DNA of 64,000 nt from Nostoc sp. JL33 (GCF_017114985.1 NZ_JABXKP010000090.1:53818-117817); one strand, 5' to 3'; positions 43,162 to 53,150 are shown, counted from the first letter of the stretch. Notes: generated by a model not told the origin, from the sequence alone. Numbers and translations are program-made.

Positions 43162-46100
43162 TTATTCTGCATCATCATCAATTACTGCACTGCGGTCAAG
43201 TATTAGTAAGTTGCGAAGTTGATCTGTATCCATTTCAGTTAACCATTCTTCACCTGCACCCACCACTTGTTCAGCTAGTTGTTTTTTACTTTCAATCATG
43301 TCATGAATTTTTTCTTCTAAAGTCCCAGTGCAAACAAATTTATGTACTTGCACATTCCGAGTTTGACCAATCCGAAATACTCTATCTGTGGCTTGATTTT
43401 CCACGGCTGGATTCCACCATCTATCAAAGTGAAATACATGATTTGCTCGTGTTAAATTCAGCCCGACACCACCCGCTTTTAAAGAAAGAATCATAATCGG
43501 TGGCCCTTGAGGATCGTGTTGGAAACGGTCGATCATTTCCTCTCGTTGTTTTTTACTGGTGCTACCATATAAAAAGAATATTTCTCGCCCAAGCTGTTTT
43601 TCTAAATAGGGTTTAAGTAATTTACCCCACTCAGCAAATTGTGTAAATATTAAAGCTCTATCGCTTTCTGCTAAAACTTCTTCTAACATCTCTTCTAGTC
43701 GCAGAAGTTTGGCTGAATTATGTTGCTCTAATGTCGCTTCTTTCAAATATTGGGCTGGGTGATTGCAGATTTGTTTGAGTTTAATTAGTAAACCCAATAT
43801 CATCCCCCGACGTTGCAATCCTTCAGCAGATTCAATCTCGACTAAAGATTGTTCTACAACTTGTTGATAAAGTGCAGCTTGTTCACCAGTTAGACCGCAA
43901 AATACGGTCATTTCTTGCTTATCTGGTAAGTCTTGAATAATGTCGCGATCGCTTTTCAATCGCCGCAGTATAAATGGTTGCACTAATGAACGTAACTGAG
44001 TCAAAGAAGCCGTATCACCATACTTTTCAATTGGCATGGCAAACCGACGCTGAAAAAATTGCTTATTGCCTAAATATCCTGGATTGAGAAAATCTAAAAT
44101 AGACCAGAGTTCTTGTAGTCTATTTTCTACAGGTGTACCCGTCAACGCAATCCGAAACGTCGCTGATAATTGCCGTACTGCTTTTGACTGCTTCGCCTCT
44201 GGATTTTTTACATTTTGCGCTTCATCTAAAACAATTATCTGCCAAGAAACACTTTGCAATGACTTGATATCTCGATGAAGTAGTGAGTAACTGGTAACGA
44301 TTAAATCGTGCTTTTTCACAGCTTCTAAAAACGCTTTACCTTTTGGGCGTTTGTCACCGTGATATTGCAAAATTTTCAGGCTTGGTGCAAATTTATTGAC
44401 TTCCCTTTCCCAGTTGCCTAAAACAGAAGTTGGACAAACTAATAGTGTTGGATTTTCTAGTGCATCCTGTTCTTTCAAGTGCAGCAGAAAAGCAATGAAT
44501 TGGACAGTGTTATGGCAGATAATATTGTTAGCGACAAAATTATGATGTTCGCTAACTTCAAAGTCATAAACCCATCCATCATAATCTATCTCCTCTATTG
44601 ATTCTATCCGGCAATAAAATACCTCTTGGTCGAGAAGACATTGCAAAGACTGTCTTGTTAAGCTCAACTGTTCTACATCTAGGTTGCCATAGGCTGTCAG
44701 GGTTTGAGTTGTCCACTTGGAAGGTTTTAGTAGCTGATACTGTTCTTGGGCTTCCCCACTAATAATGCGGTTTATCCCAGCTATTACTGGCTGTAAACTA
44801 TCTCTAGAAAATTGCTGTGAACCATTAATGTAAACAGTGTTGTGCATCCCAAAATGCTGCAACGGTAGCCCTGTTGCTATGACTGTTTGGGCAACCATAT
44901 CAGAAGCAGGAATTCCTTCAATATTTGTGTTGCTGACTAGTTGACAAATTTGTTCTAATTTGCTCTGTTTTTCTAAGTTATTAAAACCAATTTCTTGGAT
45001 AAATCTGCGGGCAGAATTTCCTTCAATCACACCAATATAGTAGGTGCGTAAAGTACGAGTTCCATTAGTGGCACATTTCAGTTTGGGCGATATTCGCAAC
45101 CCAATACCGAAACGACGCAACAGTGCAGAAAGTTGCTGAATCAGTAAAGCTGAAGCTGTCGCAATCTCAATACTCCCCATACTCAAAACAACAGCAGATT
45201 CAGCATCAAAATAGTTTTGTAAAAATATCCGCACACTATCCAAGTCTGCCTGCATAATGAAGGGCGGAATAGATTTTTCTGCCGAGAGTTTACCCCAAAC
45301 ATAACCCTTAGCTTCTAAGAATTGCCGATAGGCTTGGCTGTTAACTCGAAGATTAGAAACTCTGTTAGGAAAGGTAGAAATATTAGGGTTGTTAATTTTG
45401 AGGTTATAGCGCTTTTGAATGCGTTGGCAAATCTGGAGTAGATCCTCTAGTACTCTGGTGTCTTTTTGGGATATTGTAACTCTTCCCACATGGGGTAGTT
45501 CATGCCCTTCGGCAATTTGCCAAGCGAGAAACTTGACTAAATCAGGGTCTTGTGGTTGTCCATTCCAAAGCGTTTTACCTGGTACACAAACGTAATCACC
45601 CACCTGTAAGTTATTTGTCCAACCTTTACTTGTTAGCAGCTTGTGACGATGAGTGATGGTGATATTGCTACCGTCTTCTAGGGTGACTTTTCGTAATTTC
45701 TCGCAGACTTGCTGCCGATACAACCGTCTGACATTCGCCTGGACAATTTTGCCAGTTTCTTCATCTATGGAATTAACTAGTAATTCCTCTGTGGGGTTAG
45801 CCCAAAATCCTTCGCCGTCAAACTCTGTTTCTCTGGCGTGAGTTGTCCAGATTGTTTCGGCTGTGCGTAACAGTCCATTTACATTTACTAGAGTATCATT
45901 AGCTACGCATTTACCCAATCCCATATCGTCTGCGAGACAAGCGCCCAAACCCCAACGTTCCAAGAAGGACAGCCAAGCAGCACCACGTTCTTGATAAGGT
46001 CGTAACTGTCCTTGAAAGCCTGTTGGTGTGGGCAAAGGTGCGATCGCCTGATTATTTGTTAGCGCCCCAATCAACTCTTGCAATGCCCCAGATGCCTCAA

Positions 46101-47895
46101 AGCTGACCACTGGTAATTTTTCAATTACCTGGGTATCCCCTGTACTGAAACGCAAGGCATCTTCCAAGGAAAGCGCCATTTGGTCTTTGCGAGTAGTAAA
46201 AAAGGTTTGGGCTGTCTTGATGTCTTGGGGACGCAATTCTACCCACTCGCCGTTAATTTCCACTAACGGACTATTTAAAGCCACAAGTTTATCAAACTCT
46301 GCTTTGGAAATAGTTTGTCCACCAATTGCCAATTGCCATTGGAAATTCAAGAGACTCTGCAATCCTAAACGTCCCTGCTTTGTCTTTGGAGTTTCGGCAG
46401 TAATTTTCAAACCCAAACGGTTCGCCCATCCTTCACGGTTCGCTAAACTGGGAGGCAAAATTACTCCCAAACCACTGTCTTCCAACCTCCAAGCTACAGC
46501 TTTGATAAACTCATAAGCTTGGATGGGGGTGATCCGAGAAGATTGGGGATATTCGGTTTCAAAACTGGGTGCGATCGCTGGATATAATCGGGAAGCTAGC
46601 CCCAATCCTCGCAAAAATGTTTCCTGTGGTTGCTCAATTGTTCGATTTTCATAAACCAATCGTTCAACTGGATTGTTCCAAATAGTTGCCGCATCCACCA
46701 AAAATTCAGGATCATCAGCCGCTTGTAGGAAATACGCCAATGTCCAATCTGTTTCGCCAGACTCTGGAGAACGCAGTTGAAAACAAGTACGAAATAGAGT
46801 TTTAAGAGTTAATTGGTATTGTAGCGGCATAGTCCAAGCCTTCAGTGCCGCTTCCAGTCGTTCCACTTCAATTGCATCTGCATTCACGGTATGAGATGCA
46901 CTGGTTAAAGCTTGCAACCACTGTCGCACCGCAACTGGTAAAGATGCGATCGCCTTAGCTTCCATTGGAGGCTGAGAACTCACCATCCCTCGCACTTGGG
47001 CATCTATCGTACTGTTAAGAAATCCCAAAAGTAATTCTTGAGGTTTGGTAGGGAAGTCTACATAGATTGGGCATTGGTCATTGGGCATTGGGCATGGGGC
47101 ATTGGTTATTGATTCTTCTCCCCCTGCTCCCCCATCTCCCCTGACTCCCCACTCCCCACTACTTCGGCTTCGCTCAGTACAAGTCCCCACTCCCTCTTGA
47201 TAAGTCCGACAAACCAACGGCATAGTCGCAGAAAATTTTTCTAAGCGGGTTCCATCTACAGCACTGTCTAGAAGTACTTGCCATTTAGCAGCAAATGCAC
47301 CATCTAATTGCCGCTCAATTGTTGGTAAAAACTTACACCGCGAGATTAAATCTAAACTCCACCGGGCAACCTGCGACCAAAAGCGTAAATCTCCTCCCAA
47401 AAAGGCATCTTCTCCGTTAGCAGCATTTAGGGGAACAGCAGTGAGAAATTTTACTGCCTCGCTGGGGTTGAGACAAAAACCCTCAACTCGCCACGGTTGC
47501 AAATATTGCGGGGAGTCTGTGTCTAGTCCCAAACTGGCAGAATGTACAGGGAAAATCGCTGCTGTTCCTTCGCCACTGCCTTCTGGGATGTAAGTTGGCA
47601 CGGCAATTATTTGCGAATGCGTTGGTAAACTTATCTCAGTAGCACTTGCAGTTTTGCGTGTTCGCCCAGTAGTAGCGGTCGCAACTTGGGGTTGCTGAAT
47701 GAAGTTAGCAATTGCCATTTTCTGGGAAGGCAACCACTCACTCAACTCAACTGATGTCATTGCCAATGGATGTAGTGGTATATCTCCAGATTCATTAGGC
47801 TCGAAATTTACTCGTGGCGATCGCCAAGTTTCTCCCCAAATAAATAAGCAACCTTTTTGATTTTTTAGTAACCAATTTCCGTGTAAAATCGCCAT
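43162..47895 (-). CDS. SNF2-family DNA helicase precursor with an intein in the Walker A motif
   Basis: 1577 residues, of which 663-1129 are an intein; the spliced host protein would have 1110. Extein: an N-terminal SNF2-associated region (about 1-600), the P-loop DDMGLGK|TVQFIAFLLHL joined across the intein, DEAQ box at about 1224, TGTPVENRLQELWSILDFL, and the C-terminal helicase domain with LSLKAGGVGLNLTRANHVFH, DRWWNPAVENQATDR and RIGQ. These ATP-driven translocases act on DNA or its bound proteins; bacterial versions with a SWIM partner are linked to repair or transcription. Residues about 236-278 (CTERSRSSGEWGVRGDGGAG and on) are encoded by intergenic-type repeats. ATG 47895. Confidence 0.95.
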   Translation of the reverse strand: MAILHGNWLLKNQKGCLFIWGETWRSPRVNFEPNESGDIPLHPLAMTSVELSEWLPSQKMAIANFIQQPQVATATTGRTRKTASATEISLPTHSQIIAVPTYIPEGSGEGTAAIFPVHSASLGLDTDSPQYLQPWRVEGFCLNPSEAVKFLTAVPLNAANGEDAFLGGDLRFWSQVARWSLDLISRCKFLPTIERQLDGAFAAKWQVLLDSAVDGTRLEKFSATMPLVCRTYQEGVGTCTERSRSSGEWGVRGDGGAGGEESITNAPCPMPNDQCPIYVDFPTKPQELLLGFLNSTIDAQVRGMVSSQPPMEAKAIASLPVAVRQWLQALTSASHTVNADAIEVERLEAALKAWTMPLQYQLTLKTLFRTCFQLRSPESGETDWTLAYFLQAADDPEFLVDAATIWNNPVERLVYENRTIEQPQETFLRGLGLASRLYPAIAPSFETEYPQSSRITPIQAYEFIKAVAWRLEDSGLGVILPPSLANREGWANRLGLKITAETPKTKQGRLGLQSLLNFQWQLAIGGQTISKAEFDKLVALNSPLVEINGEWVELRPQDIKTAQTFFTTRKDQMALSLEDALRFSTGDTQVIEKLPVVSFEASGALQELIGALTNNQAIAPLPTPTGFQGQLRPYQERGAAWLSFLERWGLGACLADDMGLGKCVANDTLVNVNGLLRTAETIWTTHARETEFDGEGFWANPTEELLVNSIDEETGKIVQANVRRLYRQQVCEKLRKVTLEDGSNITITHRHKLLTSKGWTNNLQVGDYVCVPGKTLWNGQPQDPDLVKFLAWQIAEGHELPHVGRVTISQKDTRVLEDLLQICQRIQKRYNLKINNPNISTFPNRVSNLRVNSQAYRQFLEAKGYVWGKLSAEKSIPPFIMQADLDSVRIFLQNYFDAESAVVLSMGSIEIATASALLIQQLSALLRRFGIGLRISPKLKCATNGTRTLRTYYIGVIEGNSARRFIQEIGFNNLEKQSKLEQICQLVSNTNIEGIPASDMVAQTVIATGLPLQHFGMHNTVYINGSQQFSRDSLQPVIAGINRIISGEAQEQYQLLKPSKWTTQTLTAYGNLDVEQLSLTRQSLQCLLDQEVFYCRIESIEEIDYDGWVYDFEVSEHHNFVANNIICHNTVQFIAFLLHLKEQDALENPTLLVCPTSVLGNWEREVNKFAPSLKILQYHGDKRPKGKAFLEAVKKHDLIVTSYSLLHRDIKSLQSVSWQIIVLDEAQNVKNPEAKQSKAVRQLSATFRIALTGTPVENRLQELWSILDFLNPGYLGNKQFFQRRFAMPIEKYGDTASLTQLRSLVQPFILRRLKSDRDIIQDLPDKQEMTVFCGLTGEQAALYQQVVEQSLVEIESAEGLQRRGMILGLLIKLKQICNHPAQYLKEATLEQHNSAKLLRLEEMLEEVLAESDRALIFTQFAEWGKLLKPYLEKQLGREIFFLYGSTSKKQREEMIDRFQHDPQGPPIMILSLKAGGVGLNLTRANHVFHFDRWWNPAVENQATDRVFRIGQTRNVQVHKFVCTGTLEEKIHDMIESKKQLAEQVVGAGEEWLTEMDTDQLRNLLILDRSAVIDDDAE
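44509..45909 (-). mobile_element. Intein with a LAGLIDADG homing-endonuclease domain (host residues 663-1129)
   Basis: 467 residues inserted between Lys and Thr of the helicase P-loop. It starts with Cys663 (CVANDTLV, block A). Block B is ITITHRHKLL with the catalytic His751. Endonuclease motifs are readable at about 789-798 (FLAWQIAEGH) and later (FLQNYFDAES). Block F is VYDFEVSEHHNFVANN, and it ends in His1128-Asn1129, followed by the extein nucleophile Thr1130. All residues needed for self-splicing are present. Whether the endonuclease is active is uncertain because its first motif has Glu in place of the usual Asp. Confidence 0.95.
47070..47187. repeat. Intergenic-type repeats inside the SNF2 reading frame
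   Basis: Three families side by side, all in frame: TGGGCAT heptamers (about 47073-47105), CCCCACT/CCCCTGC heptamers (47115-47160) and the ACTTCGGCTTCGCTCAGT word (47160-47182). Confidence 0.7.
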
Positions 47896-48043
47896 TTGCT
47901 AACTACTTAGATTTTCCCAAAACTCAAGAATTAAAATCGCCATTATTCTACTTTTTATATCTTATCAATAAGATTTTTTAGTCAAATTTTGCATACAATA
48001 CATACTTGACTTCAGCAACTATTCTACATAAACATTATTAATC

Positions 48044-48589
48044 ATGATTTTTCCCCTAATTAAAGTTGTAAAAAATGGTTTATTAGTGGAACTAGATTAT
48101 ATGCATCATCAAGAACAGGAGGTTGTAAGAGCATTACTCAATGTTGTAATTGTTGAAGGTAAAACTTATCCCCAAAAGCAACCTCTATCTCCAGCAGAAT
48201 TTTCAGCTTACTGGTTGAATAAGGATGCCTTTGTTGTCAGGACATCTGTTCAGGATGCTACACACAAACCAAAAGAAATATTAGGGGCGTTTTATTTAAA
48301 ACCAAACTTTCTTGGTCGGTGTAACCATATTTGCAACGCTGGTTTTATTGTACAACCTGGGTTACGCGGTCAGGGGATAGGGCGCTTCATGGGAGAGGCG
48401 ATGCTTTTGATAGCAGCTAACCTTGGCTATGAGGCAGTAATGTTCAATTTGGTCTTTGAAACTAATATACCTTCAATTAGACTTTGGCAGTCGTTAGGAT
48501 TTGAGATCATTGGGCGGATTCCGCGTGCAGCAAAGCTAGGGAATGAACAGGCAGTAGACGCGGTGATCATGTATCGCGCTTTGGGTTGA
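48044..48589 (+). CDS. GNAT-family N-acetyltransferase
   Basis: 181 residues. The acetyl-CoA-binding motif V-x-x-x-x-R-G-x-G-I/A is readable as GLRGQGIGRFMGEAML (about 105-120), preceded by the beta4 strand NHICNAGFIVQP and followed by VMFNLVFETNIPSIRLWQSLG (about 138-158), where the family usually has an N-x-x-(x)-x-x-Y pattern. It transfers an acetyl group to an amine; the acceptor is unknown. It stands alone, 110 bases before pnp on the same strand. Confidence 0.88.
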   Translation: MIFPLIKVVKNGLLVELDYMHHQEQEVVRALLNVVIVEGKTYPQKQPLSPAEFSAYWLNKDAFVVRTSVQDATHKPKEILGAFYLKPNFLGRCNHICNAGFIVQPGLRGQGIGRFMGEAMLLIAANLGYEAVMFNLVFETNIPSIRLWQSLGFEIIGRIPRAAKLGNEQAVDAVIMYRALG

Positions 48590-48699
48590 ACAACAAGTCT
48601 GATCTTTTTATCTTTGTATATACCAGAAGTCAGTCATAGTGCATAAATGTTAGGATTGCCACAGAAAGAGAATAGCGAAAGAGAAGGAAAAAAAACTGA

Positions 48700-50856
48700 A
48701 TGGCAGAAGTTGATAAGTCAATATCCTTCGATGGAAGGGATATTCGACTGAAAGTGGGCCTACTAGCTCCCCAGGCTGGTGGGTCGGTTTTGATAGAATC
48801 AGGGGACACATCCGTTTTAGTGACGGCTACGCGATCGCAAGCCAGAGAAGGCATTGATTTTCTTCCCCTCACAGTAGATTATGAAGAAAGGCTATATGCC
48901 GCAGGTAGGATTCCCGGCGGGATTATGCGGCGGGAAGGTCGCCCACCAGAAAAAACAATTCTCACCAGCCGTCTTATAGACCGTCCGATGCGTCCCCTGT
49001 TCCCTTCATGGCTACGGGATGACCTGCAAATTATTGCCTTAACGCTGTCGATGGACGAGTTAGTTCCACCCGATGTGTTAGCAGTTACAGGCGCTTCGAT
49101 CGCTACCTTGATTGCCCAGATTCCTTTTAATGGGCCAATGGCAGCAGTGCGGGTTGGTTTAGTGGGAGATGATTTCATTATTAACCCCACCTATGCAGAA
49201 ATTGAAGCTGGAGATTTGGATCTGGTCGTAGCAGGTTCACCAGATGGCGTAATCATGGTGGAGGCGGGAGCCAATCAGTTGCCAGAGCGAGATATTATCG
49301 AGGCGATTGACTTTGGTTATGAAGCAGTGCGGGACTTAATCAAAGCGCAGCAAGATTTAGTCGCAGAACTGGGTCTGGTAATTGTGCAAGAAGCACCACC
49401 ACAAGTAGACCAAACGCTAGAAAATTATATCCGCGATCGCGCTAGTAGCCAGATTAAAAAAATCCTCTCTCAATTTCATTTCACCAAACCCGAACGCGAT
49501 GCCGCTTTAGATGTCGTCAAGGATGAAATTGCCACAACGATCACCGAATTGTCACAAGAAGACCCAATTCGAGTTGCCGCAACTGCAAATAGCAAGGCAC
49601 TTGGTAACACTTTTAAAGATATTACCAAATACTTCATGCGACGGCAAATCATCGAAGATAATGTTCGTGTTGATGGTCGTAAACTCGATGAAGTGCGTCG
49701 TGTTTCTTGTTCAGTTGGTGTCTTACCAAAGCGAGTCCACGGTAGCGGTTTATTTAACCGGGAACTAACTCAGGTATTATCCGCTTGTACTCTGGGTACA
49801 CCTGGGGATGCCCAAAACCTCAACGATGACATGCAGCTAGATCAACACAAGCGTTACCTGCATCATTACAACTTCCCGCCTTTCTCAGTCGGGGAAACCA
49901 AGCCAATGCGATCTCCAGGAAGGCGCGAAATTGGTCACGGGGCATTGGCAGAGCGAGCGCTACTACCTGTGTTACCCTCAAAGGAACAATTTCCCTACGT
50001 GATTCGCATCGTATCGGAAGTACTTTCCTCCAACGGTTCCACTTCAATGGGTTCAGTCTGCGGTTCCACCCTAGCCTTAATGGATGCTGGTGTGCCAATT
50101 CTCAAACCCGTCAGTGGCGCGGCAATGGGTCTGATTAAGGAAGGTGACGAAGTGCGAGTCCTCACCGACATTCAGGGCATTGAAGACTTTTTGGGCGATA
50201 TGGACTTCAAAGTTGCTGGGACGGATGTCGGGATTACCGCCTTGCAAATGGATATGAAAATATCTGGTCTGTCGTTGGACGTTATTTCCCAAGCCGTCCA
50301 CCAAGCCAAATCAGCCCGGTTGCACATTCTGGAGAAAATGCTCGCCTGCATTGACACGCCGCGTACTGAAACCTCACCCTATGCCCCACGTCTGTTAACA
50401 ATCAAGATTGATTCAGACATGATTGGTTTGGTTATCGGGCCTGGAGGCAAGACTATTAAGGGGATCACAGAGGAAACTGGTGCTAAAATTGACATCGAAG
50501 ATGATGGCACGGTGACAATTTCTGCTGTGGATGAGAATAAGGCCAAGAGAGCCAAAAACATCATCCAAGGCATGACCCGCAAGCTGAACGAAGGGGATGT
50601 CTATGCCGGACGCATCACTCGGATTATACCGATAGGTGCATTTGTGGAATTCCTGCCTGGAAAAGAAGGTATGATCCACATCTCACAACTTGCTGATTAC
50701 CGCGTTGGCAAAGTTGAGGATGAAGTAGCAGTGGGCGATGAAGTGATTATCAAAGTGCGCGAAATTGATAACAAAGGTCGGATTAATCTCACACGCTTGG
50801 GTATCCACCCAGATCAAGCAGCAGCAGCACGGGAAGCTGCGGCGGTGAATCGGTAA
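48700..50856 (+). CDS. pnp: Polyribonucleotide nucleotidyltransferase (PNPase)
   Basis: 718 residues, full length. Phosphorolytic 3'-5' exoribonuclease and, in cyanobacteria, the main poly(A)-like tail polymerase. Two RNase PH domains (about 10-215 and 310-540, the second with the phosphate site SNGSTSMGSVCG) are joined by the helical domain, then a KH domain (GLVIGPGGKTIKGITEETGA, about 570-590) and an S1 domain (VYAGRITRIIPIGAFVEFLP, about 630-650). The trimer degrades RNA in the cytoplasm. ATG 48700. Confidence 0.98.
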   Translation: MAEVDKSISFDGRDIRLKVGLLAPQAGGSVLIESGDTSVLVTATRSQAREGIDFLPLTVDYEERLYAAGRIPGGIMRREGRPPEKTILTSRLIDRPMRPLFPSWLRDDLQIIALTLSMDELVPPDVLAVTGASIATLIAQIPFNGPMAAVRVGLVGDDFIINPTYAEIEAGDLDLVVAGSPDGVIMVEAGANQLPERDIIEAIDFGYEAVRDLIKAQQDLVAELGLVIVQEAPPQVDQTLENYIRDRASSQIKKILSQFHFTKPERDAALDVVKDEIATTITELSQEDPIRVAATANSKALGNTFKDITKYFMRRQIIEDNVRVDGRKLDEVRRVSCSVGVLPKRVHGSGLFNRELTQVLSACTLGTPGDAQNLNDDMQLDQHKRYLHHYNFPPFSVGETKPMRSPGRREIGHGALAERALLPVLPSKEQFPYVIRIVSEVLSSNGSTSMGSVCGSTLALMDAGVPILKPVSGAAMGLIKEGDEVRVLTDIQGIEDFLGDMDFKVAGTDVGITALQMDMKISGLSLDVISQAVHQAKSARLHILEKMLACIDTPRTETSPYAPRLLTIKIDSDMIGLVIGPGGKTIKGITEETGAKIDIEDDGTVTISAVDENKAKRAKNIIQGMTRKLNEGDVYAGRITRIIPIGAFVEFLPGKEGMIHISQLADYRVGKVEDEVAVGDEVIIKVREIDNKGRINLTRLGIHPDQAAAAREAAAVNR

Positions 50857-51361
50857 CTCGATTTGGGATTTTAGATTGGATTAAATCTAAAATCCGCGAT
50901 GCCTACTGTGAAGGCATCGCCGTATGCTTCTCTAATTAAGTAGCTGGACGTAAAAATTTGTCGTTAGGATAAGGCTGGAGGCAGTTATGCTGGAGGGAAG
51001 AGGGTTTTAGCCTAGTTTATCTTTCTTTACATAGTTTGGTTTTATGATGCCAACTTACTTAGTTGTACAGCTTTTAACCTGATACAACTTTCAAGTCACG
51101 TCGCTTATCTAGGAATTTAAAATTTAAAATTAACAAAGTTAAGACAGTTAATGAATGTTTTAACCTCGCCTATACTTGTTCAACGCTAATAGATTATTTA
51201 TATTATTTATTCTGGGAAACCGTAGTTTTAGTATTTTTAAATACATTGTTTATCTATTTACAAATCTAGCAGATTGTCGGATCATAATGACACCAAAAAA
51301 AAGTGATAAGTAACACTTTTTTTGTAATTTGTACCATAATGTTCTGTGAAAAATATCTATC
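50857..51361. other. Spacer between pnp and the sulfoxide synthase gene
   Basis: An ATCCAAAAT/ATTTTAGATT inverted repeat (about 50865-50895) followed by GCGATGCCTACTGTGAAGGC (a GATGCCTAC relative) up to about 50922. The rest is A+T-rich, with no gene and no clear operator. Confidence 0.5.
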
Positions 51362-52711
51362 ATGAGTTTAGTTTCAACGATAAATAAACTGAAATCAGTT
51401 CAAGTTCCCACACTCAATGATTGCAGTTCACAAAGCCTGCTCAACTACTTTGAGAATGCTTGGGAACTTGAAGAAATACTGATGAAAAGTTTGGTTGGGG
51501 AAGAAACTTTTTATCTTAACCCTGATCCTTTAAGAAACCGTCTAATTTTTTATCTTGGTCACTCAGCTGTTTTTTTCATCAACAAGTTAATTGGTGTTGG
51601 TTTAATAAAAGCTAGAATTAATTCACAATACGAAACCCTATTTGAAATCGGAGTTGATCCACATACACCCACAGAACTTGACGCAGCTATGCAAGGGATT
51701 AGCTGGCCTGATGTCGAAAAAGTTTGGCAATATCGGGACAAGGCACGAGAGGCGATCGCAAAGGTTATTCAAAATACTTCCCTGGATCTCCCAATTCATC
51801 AACAGCATCCCTTCTGGGCTTTGCTGATGGGAATAGAACATAGTCGGATTCACTTTGAAACCTCTTCGATGCTGGTGCGTCAATTGCCTACTGATCGTCT
51901 AAAACGTCCCCAAGGCTGGAATTATGCACCTAGTAACGCGAAGATTCCTCACAATGAAATGCGCCGGGTTCCAGGTGGTGTGGTGAAACTAGGAAAACCC
52001 AAGGATGATCTTACCTATGGTTGGGATAGCGAATATGGCGATCGCACTGTTGAAGTGAAACCGTTTTTAGCTAGTCAATATCTGATCACTAACGGCGAAT
52101 ATCTGAAATTTGTTCAAGCTGGTGGTTACAACAATCCCGACTACTGGGATAGTGAATCTGGGAATTGGAAGCAACTCTACAACGTCCAACATCCCAAATT
52201 CTGGATACCTTTCGAGGATGGCTACCGTTATCGAGCCACATTCGACGAAATAGACTTACCCCTAGATTGGCCTGTAGAAGTCAACTATTACGAAGCGATC
52301 GCATTTTGTCGCTTTCAAGGCTCAGAAATTCGCTTGATGACTGAAGCAGAATGGAATCAAGCCTTACTTACCTGTGAGGATAAGCACTTATCAAGTAATC
52401 ATAATCTTAACTTACAATTCATTTCCCCCAGCCCAGTGGGAATGTTCAAATCAGTTAATAGTACTTGTGGGCTTTATGATCTCAGAGGAAATGTCTGGGA
52501 ATGGCTGGGGGACACTTTCAACCCCCTACCAGGATTTCAACCTCATCCGCTTTACAAAGATCAAGCAGCACCCTTTTTTGATGGCAAACATCAGATGATG
52601 CTCGGCGGTTCTTGGGCTAGTAATGGTTCAATGGCATTACCAACCTATCGCAATTGGTTTCGTCCCTACTTTTATCAACACGCTGGTTTTAGAATTGCTC
52701 AAGATTTGTAA
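51362..52711 (+). CDS. OvoA-type 5-histidylcysteine sulfoxide synthase, lacking the methyltransferase domain
   Basis: 449 residues, collinear with the N-terminal part of OvoA, the iron(II) enzyme that joins cysteine sulfur to C5 of histidine using oxygen. An N-terminal DinB-type bundle provides the iron ligands: His67 in FYLGHSAVFF, and His160 and His164 in the HxxxHxE motif GIEHSRIHFETSS. The C-terminal FGE-sulfatase-type domain (from about 200, MRRVPGGVVKLGKP to YQHAGFRIAQDL) completes the active site. Full-length OvoA carries a C-terminal S-adenosylmethionine methyltransferase of about 240 residues that makes ovothiol A; it is absent here and not in the adjacent DNA. EgtB of ergothioneine synthesis is related but aligns less well by eye. 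ATG 51362. Confidence 0.85.
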   Translation: MSLVSTINKLKSVQVPTLNDCSSQSLLNYFENAWELEEILMKSLVGEETFYLNPDPLRNRLIFYLGHSAVFFINKLIGVGLIKARINSQYETLFEIGVDPHTPTELDAAMQGISWPDVEKVWQYRDKAREAIAKVIQNTSLDLPIHQQHPFWALLMGIEHSRIHFETSSMLVRQLPTDRLKRPQGWNYAPSNAKIPHNEMRRVPGGVVKLGKPKDDLTYGWDSEYGDRTVEVKPFLASQYLITNGEYLKFVQAGGYNNPDYWDSESGNWKQLYNVQHPKFWIPFEDGYRYRATFDEIDLPLDWPVEVNYYEAIAFCRFQGSEIRLMTEAEWNQALLTCEDKHLSSNHNLNLQFISPSPVGMFKSVNSTCGLYDLRGNVWEWLGDTFNPLPGFQPHPLYKDQAAPFFDGKHQMMLGGSWASNGSMALPTYRNWFRPYFYQHAGFRIAQDL

Positions 52712-52828
52712 GCTGTGTCATGAAATGAATATATTGAATCTTGAACATAGCGATCGCACAATAAACTCAAGACATTTAAAAGGAGATTACTGAGAATGAA
52801 ACATGAAATTATGTTCATTATTTTCTAA

Positions 52829-53090
52829 ATAACCCAAGTTGCTAGTTACTCACCCCAGAGCTTTACGCTGGGGTATCGTGCATGGTTACTCAAATAATAA
52901 AATCCCCTCCAATGAGATAAAAAGAGGGGAAGATGCTAAACGAAATAATTACGGACTGTGCTATCATCGACAACCTGTTAAAGGTTATTGGGCATGATCA
53001 AGACAGTCGTGGAAAGATGAGCGATGCAAAAATTATTCCAACAGCCCATCGGTTATGTTGCTATTAACAGCTTATTTGCTTTCTTTTGTG
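52829..53090 (+). mobile_element. IS982-family remnant, copy 1
   Basis: It starts with ACCCAAGTTGCTAGTTACTC, a likely element end, then the hairpin CCCCAGAGC/GCTGGGG. A frame from ATG 52933 reads MLNEIITDCAIIDNLLKVIG and then HDQDSRGKMSDAKIIPTA, the N-terminus of IS982-type transposases, ending at a stop at 53067 after 44 residues. The catalytic domain is gone. Confidence 0.6.
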
Positions 53091-53150
53091 ATAAAAACAT
53101 TCTCTAGATATAAAATTAATTCCTCCTATGAATAGGTGCAAAAATATATT

